Assembly (NCBI GenBank): GCA_005281725.1 | Contig: SSBO01000004.1 | Coordinates: 124,001-188,000 of the forward strand | Direction of reading: 5' to 3' | Origin: Wuchereria bancrofti | Lineage: Eukaryota; Nematoda; Chromadorea; Rhabditida; Onchocercidae | DNA length: 64,000 nucleotides | Shown here: piece after piece, positions 13,901 through 25,605 of the stretch | How the letters are laid out: every line of letters begins with the position of its first letter | Position numbering within the stretch: position 1 is the stretch's first letter | Translations under genes and position numbers: made by a program | The notes under the pieces: model-generated | Databases searched by the model: none | What the model saw: only the letters and a program-made list of their open reading frames with translations | What the model was told of the DNA's origin: nothing

Positions 13901-16900
13901 TGTTATGTAGACGTTAGATTTGTGTAATATTGAAAATAGATGAGTTAAAGATTGCATAGATTTCCCATAGTATTCCTATAGTTACACTGTCATCTGACGA
14001 TATTTTGCGTATTTTGAGGCATCCTCGTTATATTCCTATTACTCGGCGACGAAATCTCCATACCAATTTTTTATTAGGTACCTTTCACCATTCTTGTCAT
14101 TTAAAAGGCATCTGTTATTTTTTCTCCTGTTATCGGTTAGTTTCTGTCTGTGAACAGTGCTCGAAATAGTAGTGAGCAAAATTCTTCGTTTTGTTAATAT
14201 ATTAACATCAAGAAATTGTAATTTCGTATTCTTATACATGGATGATTTGTACCAGATGATACATTCGTCTACTTCTACATAACTTTGTGTTTCGATTCTT
14301 CACTATTTGAGTGGTAGCCGACTTAAATGATTTTTGGTTTTGGCTACCATCTCTATATTTTTCATGTTTCTATTTTTGTGCATTAAATAAAAATATTCTG
14401 GAAGTAATTTTTGCAAGTCACACGATCATGCACTCTTTGAAAAATTATCCATTTAGATGATTTCATTTCCGTAAGAGATTAGGAAACAGACTAAACGGGT
14501 AATTAGAAGCTACCAAAGTCCAATTTCCAGGTTGGTTCCGGATCTTCTGCAATTGGTGGTGGTAGATACGCGAATATGGTACGAACAGAAACCAGGACAG
14601 CAGGGTACGGGTTTCCCAGATTTTTTTTTTCCATTTAGTTGAATAATACTGCTGGGAGGTTAAGGTCGGTTCATTTCAATAAGTTTAACATCTGCAAAAA
14701 TCGTGCCATTTCTCTTTTTTTTCTATTGAAGTCATTAAAAAATGGAAGAAGTAAAAATTACTGCCTTCTTAGAGTTACTGTACGAGCACATCATGGCGCT
14801 GAAATAGTTCGAATGGGACTGCATGGACGAGGAGGTATATCGTTGATTATTGTTACTTTATTGAAATTTGCTGAATTTTCCATTGGGATTTTTCTTGTTT
14901 GGGGAAAAATACGTGACTATGGGTAAAATCTATGCCAGCAGTGCTTTTGGTTCACTCATTCTCGTAAAATTTGATGAGTATGCATCTGAAGCGGTTGTGG
15001 TGTGGTCTACTGCAAAAAGTTTATAATTATGGTTATTATACTACCACGTATAGTCCATGTTTCAAAATTCCGATGATAATTAAGAAACATCGTTTTATTT
15101 TCCATTTTCAAGTAGTTTACAACATTTAAAACATTTTTTTAATTGTTCTAGAAGAATGGTCAAATGATGGAAGCATTCCATTATCGATGCTGAAGAGTTC
15201 ATCGGGCCATTTTTCCGAACTATTTTTTTTAGTTGCTAGAGTTCTTTTTTTTTTTTTTTTTCGTTGCAACTATCAATGATCTCTAATAGACTGCAGTAAT
15301 GATAATATGTGCATTACAACTCTCTGCGGTATGTTATATGCTTCTAGAAAGTGCCATTGTATGTCGCAGCACTATCACCAATGATATTTGGGGGGTACAC
15401 CGCTGTATTTCCAAAGTTATTAAATACCTGAATGATTAGCAAATAAAGGATGGTTTTTAGCTATTTCAAGTACTTTTAAAAAATTCTTTATAACATTCTG
15501 TGTAGGACTATTGTTTAACTATTTAATATTAAAGATGTTCCGATACTATATGTACGTTTCGGTTGGCTGAAACACATTGAAATTTTACATAAGACTTAGA
15601 GTGAGCACTAATTCAGAGTGAAAATACTGAACAGAAGGTGGCAGGTAGTTGGTTAAAAGAATTACAATCCGGAACCTTAATATCATGAATATGTTTATGA
15701 TAACTGCGAACATCTTATTCGAACTGACTTAGAGTAGAGGACAAAATTGAGAACATCTCATATACGCTAGTAGAAGGTCTCTAAATGTCCAGTTATCCGT
15801 AATTACTCTCTTAGTTCTGAATGTCGTCTTTCAGAACTGTAAATTCTTTAATTTTTGCATTTTTAGTATCGTCATTATATGACAGGATGCAAAACGAATT
15901 AACAGATATGACATCACCAGTGGGACACAGTTATTCCAGTAGTCGTACCCATATAAAATATATTGGAACCATTGATATCCGCTCGAATCTTTACATTCGT
16001 CCGTTTGAGCAAGTCGATCAGCGAGTTATAAAAGAGGTTTCTTATCACAGATTGCTGATTTCTAATCAAACCTTTGTTGCTTCTTAGATTTCTCACTCTT
16101 TTTTGGCAACACTGGACTGTCAATATATATATATATATATAAGCAAATTTTTGGGAATTTAAAAGCTTCAGCAAATTTTGTTAAATCTTTTAATATGTTT
16201 CATGCTTTACTTTAGAACTTTTTGGATTCATTTTTTTTAGATGCTTGACAATTTGATAACTGAAGTGTGCATAATGGATGCTGAAAATGGTTGGCATCGG
16301 CGTCACATTCAGCGTATTTTTGAAAAACGTCAGGAAGAAAGAAAGCGCCGCGAAATGCAGCAAAGGTATATTATACTGTCCTTTTAGTGATGGGCGAGCT
16401 TTTCTTTCTTTTTTTCTTTTAAACTGATTCCATTGAAGCGAAATCAATTATTATTTTCTGTTAATGTAGTTTTTATCCTCACATTGTTTTCTTACTTCTC
16501 ATTTTTAGGGCACTGAAAATTGAACGCCTTTCAGCGAGACAACTTGAAGCTGAGTTGGGTGAGCGCATTGAATGGTTCAAGAGAGAAGTCAATAAAAGGC
16601 GTCTTAAGTTAGAGGAAAGAGCAGAGGCCGAGGCCGGAATGATTGCGCCATGGCGCCGGCCTCGAAATAGGCCTGAGAAGAGTGAGGCTTAAAAGTTGAT
16701 CGAAAACTGAGAATGGCTCAAGATAGAAAAGAGAAATCTCGATTAATTGGTTTTGTAAATAACTTTTTTCTAGTACTTTAATTTATCTCGAAGAGATTGG
16801 AGTTTCTGTTGTACAGTTTTCTACACATTACTGAGGTAAAACTTGGTAGATTTGAAATTTCATAGTTTTAAATATCTCAGTTTCACTTCTGTGTTCTTAT

Positions 16901-19900
16901 AAATTTTGATCTTCCAAACACAGTTTTTCTGTATCAGTTTTTTAAAGTAAATTTATACTTTTTTGCAGGAGCACGTGAGCTTTTTCCCGGTTCAAGTGCA
17001 CAATTGCAAGCTATAGCAGGAATGCCGGTAGAACCAAGTACCATATCGTTGGGTGGTAAAATACATTCCGACGAAACAGCATCGAATAAGGTTTCTTTCT
17101 AATTGGGTCCATCCGAATCTCTTCTGGTTATTTTCTGATTTTAATTTTTATAATTAAACTTTAGATAGATGAACAGTCGAGTATTCAACTTCCAAGCGAA
17201 AGTAGCAATGTGCAATGTGCGAAAACTACAGGATTAATACCAGATTTATCCATTCAGCAGCAATCAGAAGAGTTGTCAGTAAAGGATCAACCTTTAATGG
17301 ATTCGGGACAACAAGTGGAAGACACCTCACAACAGCGACGTAGTGAAAGAAGCAAGAAAAAAAAGAGTGTAAATTTTTTCTTTTATAGCATGATATCAGC
17401 AGTGTTCGGAACTTGCCTATACCTTATTTTTGTAAAAATTGTGGGATACCTCTCTATAATTTTGGTCAAAGGATGTGGTGAAAAGTCGAGTGTGCAATTA
17501 TCGTGGATAGAAATTCCACCAACTCTCTTAATTTTATACTTTTTCTGTGCATCTTCAGAAAACAATATCATGCCGTATCAGGTTTATCATCATTAACTGT
17601 GCTAATATATTATGATTTCAACAATTTCAGTGGGACGAAAGTTTTATCAAAACTGAATCAGTGTCGACATCGCAGATACCAGGTAGTAGTGAAACGAAGC
17701 CAAGTGGAAAAACCCGAAAAGAACAGCGTCGTGTGACACGTGGAACTACACCTTCAACGTCGTCACGACCAGGAACAGCATGTTCGGAATCTATTCCAGA
17801 CATCGATACCACAAAAAGACACTGCAAATGTAATCAGCCTTATGACCCGAAAAAGTATTATTTCATAATTTATTTCTTTATTCTGTTCATTTACTATTTA
17901 TTTAAACTTACGAGTAAAATAGGCGATAGTTGGTTGTCTGACGAATACAACTAATATGTCTTGTGTAGTAAACCCATTTAATTAAGATAATACTTCTTGT
18001 TAGATACTAGGAAATATTTTTCTTGTAACAGATCATCAGGCAAGTGAAGGAAATAAATTTTCAAGCTTTCAGTTTTTAATTATTCATTTTCAGGTTTTAC
18101 GTTGGTTGCGATTTATGCTATCAGTGGTTCCATGGTAAATGTGTTGGCATATCGGAAAGAAAGTCAAAGAAAATGACAAGTTGGTTGTGTGCAGATTGTG
18201 CGAAAGAGCAAAAAAGCTCTGAACAGGCTAGTTTGTACTTCCTATTAGTGAGACTGCTATTTTTTTACTAAATAGATTCCTTGTTATTTGGATACTTGAA
18301 TTTTCATAAACAAAATTTGTCTCTAAGCGGTAACGATTCAGATTTCAATACCGCGATCATATTGGAAAAGTTCTTGAAAAAATTTTAAGTGGTTTAAAAA
18401 TATTCACTACTTGTTGGCTTACGTGTGTTTTGACTGTAGAAATTACTGGCATCTCAGAGAATCAGTGAATTGGACAAAATAGTTAGACGGTTGAAATTGT
18501 GAGCTTTTTTCAGGTCTTATATGTCTTGTTGCGTCATCGGTAGCTTACTAATTTAATGCTTGAATATTTTTGATATTTCGTTACTCTTACAAATGTTAAT
18601 AAATGTTTGCAATATTTGATAAAGATCATTAAAATAACGACCTGCGTCCAAAGAGATGAAAAGTTATTGATATAATTTAAAACTGGCGATTCATTTTCAG
18701 TTCACACATTTTAGGAACTATATTGTGTATGTCAGACTCCATACGATGATTCACAATTCTATGTTGGCTGCGATGGATGTGAAGGATGGTTTCATCCACG
18801 GTGTGTTGACATCACTCAAGAGTATGTGTTTTTTCTCGAAAACGCAAATCATCTTTGTCTTCGGATTCGTTTTTCTTTAGGGATCTTTTTCAGAAGGTTG
18901 CGGAAGAAAAGAGCGAAGAAAAAGTGTAAAACATCCTTTATGCATTATTTGATTATTTACAAGTTCTTCATATGATTTAAACTGCATTTTGGAGAAAGTG
19001 ACTTAAAGTACGAAAAGTTTAGTTTACATGCGTATGTATAACGATGAATATTTCATCGAGAAATAATAAAAACTAATATCCAAATTAAATTGTAGTGATT
19101 ACGACAATAAATGAGTTGAAAGTTGTGTTGTCTAACGACATGGAATTTAGGGATGCTGAAAAAGCAGCAGAATATCTGTGCCCTCAATGTACACAAAATA
19201 AGCAAGCAAATGAATCGAGTACCTCATCTTCACCGCCTATATTACTTGATCGTCCTGATTTCGATCTTCTTTGGCATGCCTTTGACAATTTGAAGAGTCA
19301 TCGAACTAGCTGGCCTTTTCGACAAGCAGTTGATCAAAAAGATCATCCGGATTATTACTCTATTATTAAAAAACCGATGGGTTAGTTTTGAAAATTTGTT
19401 AATTTATCATTAATAAAATTCATTTCGTATAAATGCAGTTAAATTCCCTGTATTTTTTGTTTTCATTTCCAGTATTTTTTATAGTGAAGAAAAAATCAGT
19501 TATCATCGGGTATTTAATAATCATATTATTATGTTTAAAACTTGTTATGAGCTGCTTGAGTAAAATATTCCATTTACAGATCTGAGCATTGTGCAGCAAA
19601 AACTGGAACGTCACGAATATCATAGCTTGAAAGAATTTACGACTGATATAGCACAAATTTTTGAAAATGCTCGAATATTTAATCCAAAAGATTCAGCTAT
19701 TTATCAGTGCGCTGATATCCTGGAAAAACAGTTTCGTGAGCGTATGGTGAAAGTTAAATCTACGATAGAAACACGGGCTAGTGGTAAAAAAGGGGTTAGT
19801 ATCTTTAAACATTTGTACAAAAATTAATATCAAATGCTAATTGAAGGATATAAAAGACAGAATAAGCTTTATAAAATTTGAAAAAAAAATGATTGAGAAA

Positions 19901-20122
19901 GGCTGGGTGAAAAGCAGTAAAAGAGGAAAAAAACAAGACTAAGGGGAGCATCAAAAATCACAAAAATATCGTCGTACGATTTTATATGTGACTATGTAAT
20001 GTATTAATTTCTCATTTGGGATTTTCATGCTTTTGTTCCTATGCTAGTACAACAATTTATAAATGGTATCTTAGAGTTGCAAAATGTTCCAGGAAAAAAC
20101 AGCCAAAAAAACTAAAAAGTAG
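2603..20122 (+). CDS. nurf-1: NURF-1/BPTF-type chromatin remodelling subunit (DDT, PHD, PHD-PHD-bromodomain)
   Basis: This is the homologue of the largest subunit of the nucleosome remodelling factor NURF, which couples an ISWI ATPase to modified histone tails in the nucleus. About 42 coding exons can be joined, nearly all in phase, to about 2,164 codons, similar to other nematode NURF-1 proteins. Domain order: Arg/Gly AT-hook-like N-terminus (PRGRPRGRGR); acidic stretch; DDT domain at ~130-240; PHD finger at ~308-350; conserved central region; two adjacent PHD fingers at ~1910-1957 and ~1972-2020; bromodomain at ~2030-2150; Lys-rich tail ending EKTAKKTKK. The start at 2603 is the first ATG in frame with the basic N-terminus. 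Exon coordinates are given in the four sub-entries. Uncertain spots are the exon 12/13 join and the linker between the last two PHD fingers. Family assignment is very secure from the domain set and order. Confidence 0.95.
5133..10711 (+). other. nurf-1: nurf-1 exons 7-21: conserved central region
   Basis: Exons: 5133-5487, 5647-5844, 5941-6191, 6298-6447, 6535-6567, 6750-6938, ~7155-7424, 7734-7828, 7988-8127, 8278-8461, 8755-8889, 9250-9352, 9580-9781, 10026-10208, 10432-10711. Exon 7 starts with the motif RMPMRFKPLGRDRHGRLYWF, typical of the segment after the first PHD finger in BPTF proteins. Exons 10-12 carry the block running from LWKRDGLDYFKKQFAKRQ to RPVLHNVWWSTLGHTRLIR. Exons 17-18 carry NYFAPGFHRLAKSNNQVWNY and RYLVLRAQSYHSIALHLRVL. 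Exon 21 ends in a basic then acidic low-complexity stretch (DIKDDEGEDDDDDEYIDVE). Frame continuity holds across all joins except exon 12 to exon 13, where the natural acceptor (after TGTTAG at 7120) is out of phase. The acceptor before 7155 restores frame but is weak. Confidence 0.85.
10882..16692 (+). other. nurf-1: nurf-1 exons 22-34: low-complexity middle and helical segment
   Basis: Exons: 10882-10987, 11220-11426, 11642-11761, 12069-12111, 12245-12330, 12641-12721, 12912-13060, 13236-13350, 14531-14604, 14773-14834, 15867-16036, 16241-16365, 16509-16558 (or to the stop at 16692). Exons 23-29 are rich in Pro, Thr, Ser and Arg (for example TASTPGSVRPPPMITSQPR) and probably disordered. Exon 32 resumes a folded-looking region (YIGTIDIRSNLYIRPFEQVD). 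Exons 33-34 form a long charged helix (RIFEKRQEERKRREMQQR). All phases agree. Introns at 13351-14530 and 14835-15866 are the two largest in the gene (~1.2 and 1.0 kb) and could hold an internal promoter, but I see no specific element. Confidence 0.8.
16509..16692 (+). other. nurf-1: nurf-1 alternative terminal exon (N-terminal isoform)
   Basis: Exon 34 has an internal donor (GTGAGC at 16559). Using it joins in frame to exon 35 at 16969. If it is not used, the frame stays open for 44 further codons to TAA at 16690-16692. That extension is clearly protein-like, a charged helix (ERIEWFKREVNKRRLKLEER) followed by a basic Pro/Arg tail. The product would stop at about residue 1,780, keeping DDT and PHD1 but losing the C-terminal PHD fingers and bromodomain. 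C. elegans nurf-1 is known to make separate N-terminal and C-terminal isoforms, which makes this attractive. Whether both are used here is inference. Confidence 0.6.
16969..20122 (+). other. nurf-1: nurf-1 exons 35-43: two PHD fingers and bromodomain
   Basis: Exons: 16969-17090, 17165-17368, 17631-17854, 18094-18247, 18715-18821, 19151-19380, 19580-19794, 20093-20122 (stop TAG). A possible extra linker exon begins at 18441. PHD2 runs CKCNQPYDPKK-FYVGCDLCYQWFHGKC through WLCADC. PHD3 runs ELYCVCQTPYDDSQFYVGCD, GWFHPRC, YLCPQC, and keeps the four aromatic positions (Tyr, Tyr, Tyr, Trp) that form the H3K4me3 cage in human BPTF. The bromodomain has the WPF shelf, DHPDYYSIIKKPMDLS, and the acetyl-lysine-binding Asn in ARIFNPKDS. 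The exon 41 acceptor at 19149-19150 is preferred over the one near 19095 because only it keeps frame and gives the expected EDAEKAAEYLCPQC. Confidence 0.9.
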
Positions 20123-20255
20123 TCTGAGTGGCTTAGCAAATGGTGATTAGTTCGCGAAGCATACCGATGAGAATATCCGAAGATTATACACCGATCTCTG
20201 CTAATTGCATGTTTTTTTGCATTTTTTTTTTGTTTGTTTGTCATTTATCTCTGTT

Positions 20256-20261
20256 AATAAA
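20256..20261 (+). promoter_or_regulatory. nurf-1: AATAAA polyadenylation signal, nurf-1
   Basis: A canonical AATAAA lies 134 bp after the nurf-1 stop codon and is the first perfect signal downstream of it. Position and orientation fit the 3' end of the full-length transcript. Confidence 0.5.
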
Positions 20262-21558
20262 TTACCGCTGTTTTCTTTTTTGCTTGCTTGATTAATTTTT
20301 TACTGAATGACATGTGAAATTCTGTTTTTTTTTTCATACTGTGTGTATTTTATACTTCAAATATTCGCAAAAATTAGGTGGAATAAGAGAGATGAGATTT
20401 GTGTATTACAATTATTTTTAAAATTTCTTTTTTAAAACATACTCATAAATGTTTATAGCAAAATCATTTTAAAAAAAAAATGAAGTGTTATAAAACAATC
20501 GACCTAACTCATCCTAACATCTTCTATGTACCTCAACTGTTAGAAATCATTTTTTTTCCTTCATTGTTTTGTTTTTTTTATTTTCTCATTTCGTTTTTTT
20601 TGTTATTCATAAATTTCATTGATAATACAATTAAAGATATGAGTTCTATTTCTGTTACAAATATAACTGAATTTATTGTATTGAGAATAACGAAAATTGT
20701 GAGATCTTCAACGTTTTGACTTGTTTGTGCTCTAGAATTGGCAAATTTCTTCCTATCAATTTGCTAACCTTACTGTTCTTTGAAGGTGATTTATTCCTAA
20801 ATGAAAAAAACTGATAATCTGATTTTTTTTCCTTTTTTTCAAAAAAATTTGCTTCATTTCTAATTTGAAAAAAAATATTTTTCAAGTGTTATTGTTTTAG
20901 AAATGGTTTCTGTTGTATAAACTATAAAACGTGAATTTGCAAGAAGAAATTTTTTTTTCCCTCAATAAAACAGATTTTAATAATTTTTATTTAGCTGCGG
21001 AGTAGTAGGAGAAGTGGATGAAGTTGCTTAAGTCAAATAAATGAAGCAAATGATTACGCTCAGTATCAATCTTTCATTCTTTTTTTACTTTTAAAAATTT
21101 AATTACTGATCTGGTTTTCGTTCTGTTTCATTCTGTTTCGTTTATTATGAATTGAGAAATGATTTTGATGAATTTTTGTACATTTTTTGAAAGCCTTATT
21201 TCCATCACGCTTATATTATATTTTTAAATGTTTAATTTTCCTTTCTTTTCTGGTGCAAATGTAAAATCAAAATAAATTTTGGTATCAAATCTATTTTCAA
21301 TTTAATTATTGCACTTAGTAATAGCTGATAGCAGTAAATAGTTGTGCGGTTACTTAAATAGCAATTTCTTCATTATCGTTATGAAAGATTGATAAGTAAT
21401 AAATAATAAAATATGTTCAATTTAAGTTTCTTCGAGCATAGATAATTGTGACTTTTTTCATGTGCAAATCTTCAGCATTAATAGTTTATTAGTAATCATT
21501 CTTATTTCTTTGAAAATTATTCAATCATCGTTGTAGAATAAATTGAAGTGTTTATTTT

Positions 21559-22157
21559 AACAAATCAATAAAACAAATGTTGACAATATTAAAGCCAATA
21601 TTGCAATATTAAAAAGTTTAGAAATGACAAAGTTATAAGAAATTTTCTTGATGAAGTGTTATGATTATTTTGAATTTTAATGTGTTTCAGATTAATTATG
21701 GGTAAGAAAAATCCACCACTTTTTTTCTGAAAAGAAAATAAGTTGTTTTTTTGAGATTGAAAGATTGCGTTCATTTTATTTGAATTAAAAACATTGTTGG
21801 CCTATGACAGATCAGTCTGAATGTTACAAAGGAGAGGAGAGAGAGAAGGAGAAGAGAAAGATTTTAATCATCTGAATTTTCTTCCACAAACTTCATTATA
21901 AATATTTGCAAAAAGTGATGCATTTATCTTACAAATCAATAAAATGAATGTTGACAATATTAAAATTGATTAAAAATGACAAAATTGTAGGAGAATTTTT
22001 TGTAAAATGTTACGATTGTTTTGAATTTTAAGATTTATTTCAAATTAAATATAGGCGGGCATTTTTTTTCGAAAAAATTATAAGTTATTCATTTTATTTG
22101 AATTAAGAAGATTGCTGATCTATGGCAGAAGAAGAGAGAGAGAGAAAGAAGGATTTG
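21559..22157. repeat. Diverged direct duplication, ~370-bp period
   Basis: Copy 1 (21559-~21862) and copy 2 (~21930-22157) share the same order of blocks: ACAAATCAATAAAA, ATGTTGACAATATTAAA, TTTGAATTTTAA, TTCATTTTATTTGAATTAA, and a GA-rich end (GAGAGAGAGAAAGA). Identity is roughly three quarters by eye, with several indels. It is non-coding and looks like an old segmental tandem duplication. Confidence 0.75.
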
Positions 22158-22727
22158 TCACATAAAAAGTAATATATTTTATCGAAATCTATGAATCAAT
22201 CGGTTGCAGTTTGAAATTTGCATAAGAATTCTGAATGCAATATCTATTAAATTATCTTGTGCATTTATTTTTTATTTCATTTTTTAGTTGAATTATATAT
22301 TTCTTATATTTTCAATGAAATTTTTGTTCTATAATAGACATAATGATGGATTTCATAATACAATCTACTAATTACTGTTTTCGTAGAGTGAAACGTAGAG
22401 TGTTTAAGTGAAACAGATTAATGGTTAATATGAGAAATTGTGTATTATTTGTCTGAATTATATCAGTTTTTTCATTTGATGAATCTTTTTTATTAGTTTC
22501 ACTGAAATGAATGAAAGTGAATGGTTTAAAATTACATTTTAAAATGTTTCAAAAATATATGTTATGTGTTTATCAGAATGGACAAGTGATTGTTTATGTA
22601 TTAATATGGCTATGAAACTCAGTTCTCTTGATCGATCAATTCTCTTTCAAAAAATAATATTGAAAATGGCTATGATTTTTTCATCCCAACATACATCCTC
22701 CTTTGAATTTTTTGAAATCAATACTGT

Positions 22728-22885
22728 GAGCATGATCACTTGAAGTCGATAATATCAGTAATTAATATCTAATAATTAATAATAAGAGCATTATCATTTG
22801 AAATCAGTAATATCAGTAATTGATGTTTAATAATTAATAAGAGGTGCATTATCATTTGAAATTGGTAATATCAGTATTATTATTT
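22728..22885. repeat. ~58-bp tandem repeat, 2.7 copies
   Basis: Three successive units each carry GAGCAT/GTGCAT, then TATCATTTGAAAT or a close variant, then GGTAATATCAGTA or a variant, then TAATAATTAATAA. The third copy is truncated. No coding potential. Confidence 0.8.
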
Positions 22886-25605
22886 GGAGTTAATATTGTC
22901 AGTTGATAAAATAGGAATTAAGTAAGGATGAAAAAATTATCAGATCTTATCATAAAATCAATTTTGAATAATTTTTTGATTTAATTTTTTCTGAGATAAT
23001 TTCTCTTTTATCTAAAAACTTTGCGCAATTTTTTCTTACTATTTTTTATATATTTTTTGTTAATTTCTATTTGGAAATCAAAATCAAACAATTATAGCAA
23101 TAGATGAATTAAAAAGTGAAATTTTTGCCGAAATTTAATAGTTTAACTAATTTTTTTTGAGAGAATAGAATTTTTGTGGAAATATTTTCAGATTATGTAC
23201 TTTTTCTTTTTCTGCTAGAACCGAACTGAACTAAAAATAGTAGCTTAATGAAGACAATGATTCTTATCACTACAAATTATCAATTAATTCATAAATCATT
23301 TCGAATTCGTCAACGCTAAAAACTAGTAAATTGAAAAATTATATTTAAGTAATAACTTCTAATTTTTATAAATGTACTATTAATGAAAAATTTAATTATG
23401 GTAATTTGTTAATTTTATTAAAGTCATTTCCACTTGAAACATTTGTTTTTTTTCGCATATTTTTTTTTTTAAATAAATACTTAATTTTATGTCATTACAT
23501 TACTACAATTTTAATGGATATTATTGTTTTGTGTACTTCTCTTACCTTTTGCGTACATTTTAACGATAATTCAGATGGTCAATTGAAAAAAAAATTAACA
23601 CATTCTTGTTTATATTCTAATTCGAATTGATTTCTTTGAATTTCAATCATTAAATTACAATATTTACTAAATATTAATTTTAATTACCATTTTTTTAAAT
23701 TTAAAAATCATTGTAATTTCCTGAGTTATCTCAGCTTCCACTTTATTGCATTCCTTTTTTTTTTCATTGTAAAGAATTTCGCTGAAAATAGCAATCTAAT
23801 GAGAAATCTTTTTTTTTTAAATGGAACATCTGGTAGTAAAATTATATTAAATATCTGAAAAAGTGATCAAATAAAATAAAAATAATAATATGAATAAAAT
23901 CTCCCTCAAAAAAATGATTGAAACCAAATTGAATTATTTGATTGAATTACTAGCAATATATAAATATTTGAAATAATTAATTAGCACTTGCATCAACTTT
24001 CTGTCATCAAATGATAACATATAATTGTATTATTATGCTTTGATTTTATTCAGTTCAAAAAGGGTAGAAGAAATGATTTGATTAGATTAGGATAAAGTAA
24101 CTAAACAATGAGTTTATACTGTTATTTTCCATTATCATGTTATTATCACTCATTTGATACAATAAAATGGTGTACATTTTGCAGATATTAGATTGATAAG
24201 TAAGTAATAATAAATGATAAGCAGTAAATGACAAGTGAATGATAAGTGATAAATAGTAATAACTAATTCTAAATCCTAAACATGGAATAACTTTATATAT
24301 AGTTTCGCCTTTTTTCTATTTATTTACAGTTGTTTAAGTTAGAACTGAAATTTTTCAGTTGTTTTCTTTTAAGATTAGAATTATATTCCGCATATTAGCA
24401 TAATATATTGTATGTAATTTTTTTTTTCATTTGGGATGTTTCCTTTTGAATTTCAACTTAAATTTATTGCTAAACTTATAAATGTTAAGTTAAAAGTAGT
24501 GAGCCATGTTATTTCGTTTATCGTTGCATGTAAAATTAAGTTTCGTAATATCTTGGAGGTAAAACAAAGTTTGTTGTCATTTGAGAAAGGTGTGGCATGG
24601 GGTGATTGTAGTGATGACTGAATAGTTTACTTTGGTTAACTGGCTTTGAATTTTTACGTAAATTTCAAACGATTAATTTTAGACTTTAATTAATAATATT
24701 GGACTAAATTATTATAGTACATTGAAGATGACGGATATCACTTATTTTTCTGCGTTAGTTCACGTAATTTTAGTAGAGATTTAAAAATTAAACATGACGC
24801 AACGATGCGATTGTAGAGAGTGAATGGTAAGAGAAATGTGTGAAGTAATTGAGCACTGTGATATAGAAATGAATGTTATGCGCTTAAAGTTGAAATGAGA
24901 GAGTGAAAAGATATATGATGATGAGTATTACATGTGCATTGGTTATTATCATTTAGTAAATTAAATGGCTAATTAACTAGAAAAGGAGAACGGAGAATGA
25001 ATAATAATGAGATTGAAACTTTTTTTTCATCTATTTTAATATTATCGATTGGATATTGTCTTTTTTTCTCCTGTTGTTCCTTTACCTAAATATTGATTAG
25101 TGTATGGCTGTTATGCTAGATATAAGACTCTTCTGTTGGATATTTAAGCCATTCTTTTTGTTTACTTTTGTAATTCAAAAGCTTCTACGTTTACGGCTAT
25201 CCATTGAATTGTATAGCTCTTCAGAGTTGCTTAAATAATTCGTGGATTTTCGCTTATGGATCAGTGTTGAGAAATTGCAAATTTTAATTTAAAGGAACAA
25301 TGAAGACTTCTAAACTTTATTTTCTATAGCAATATGTAAATTATAGGCTATGTAATGAACAGATAACATTAGAAGACAAAAAATGTTGTTTGCACAGTAG
25401 GGCTCATTCGGAATTTTTTAACATATCAGTTTTTGGTATGCAATAATTAGTCTTTTGCTGATCATATTAGTCTGATCATAAAAAATTTAAGGAGGAAGGG
25501 AATAGGTGTTGTTTAGGTTGTAACTGCTTTTGGATTTTACATTTTGGTAAGACATTTAATCCTGGTTCATATTAAAAAAATTTTTTATTTTGAAGATCGT
25601 ACAAT

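Larger units (their letters stand above)
20262..25605. other. Intergenic spacer nurf-1 to rsr-2
   Basis: AT-rich, with no exon-like open frame or splice-phased coding on either strand. It contains the diverged duplication at 21559-22157 and the ~58-bp tandem repeat at 22728-22885. The remainder is poly-T runs and short AAT/TTTA motifs. Any promoter for rsr-2 should lie in its right part. I could not recognise specific sites. Confidence 0.6.

Noticed and set aside
19095..19150. Earlier start for nurf-1 exon 41 (acceptor TTGTAG near 19095)
   Set aside because: It is out of phase with exon 40. The acceptor at 19149-19150 restores frame and gives the expected PHD sequence.
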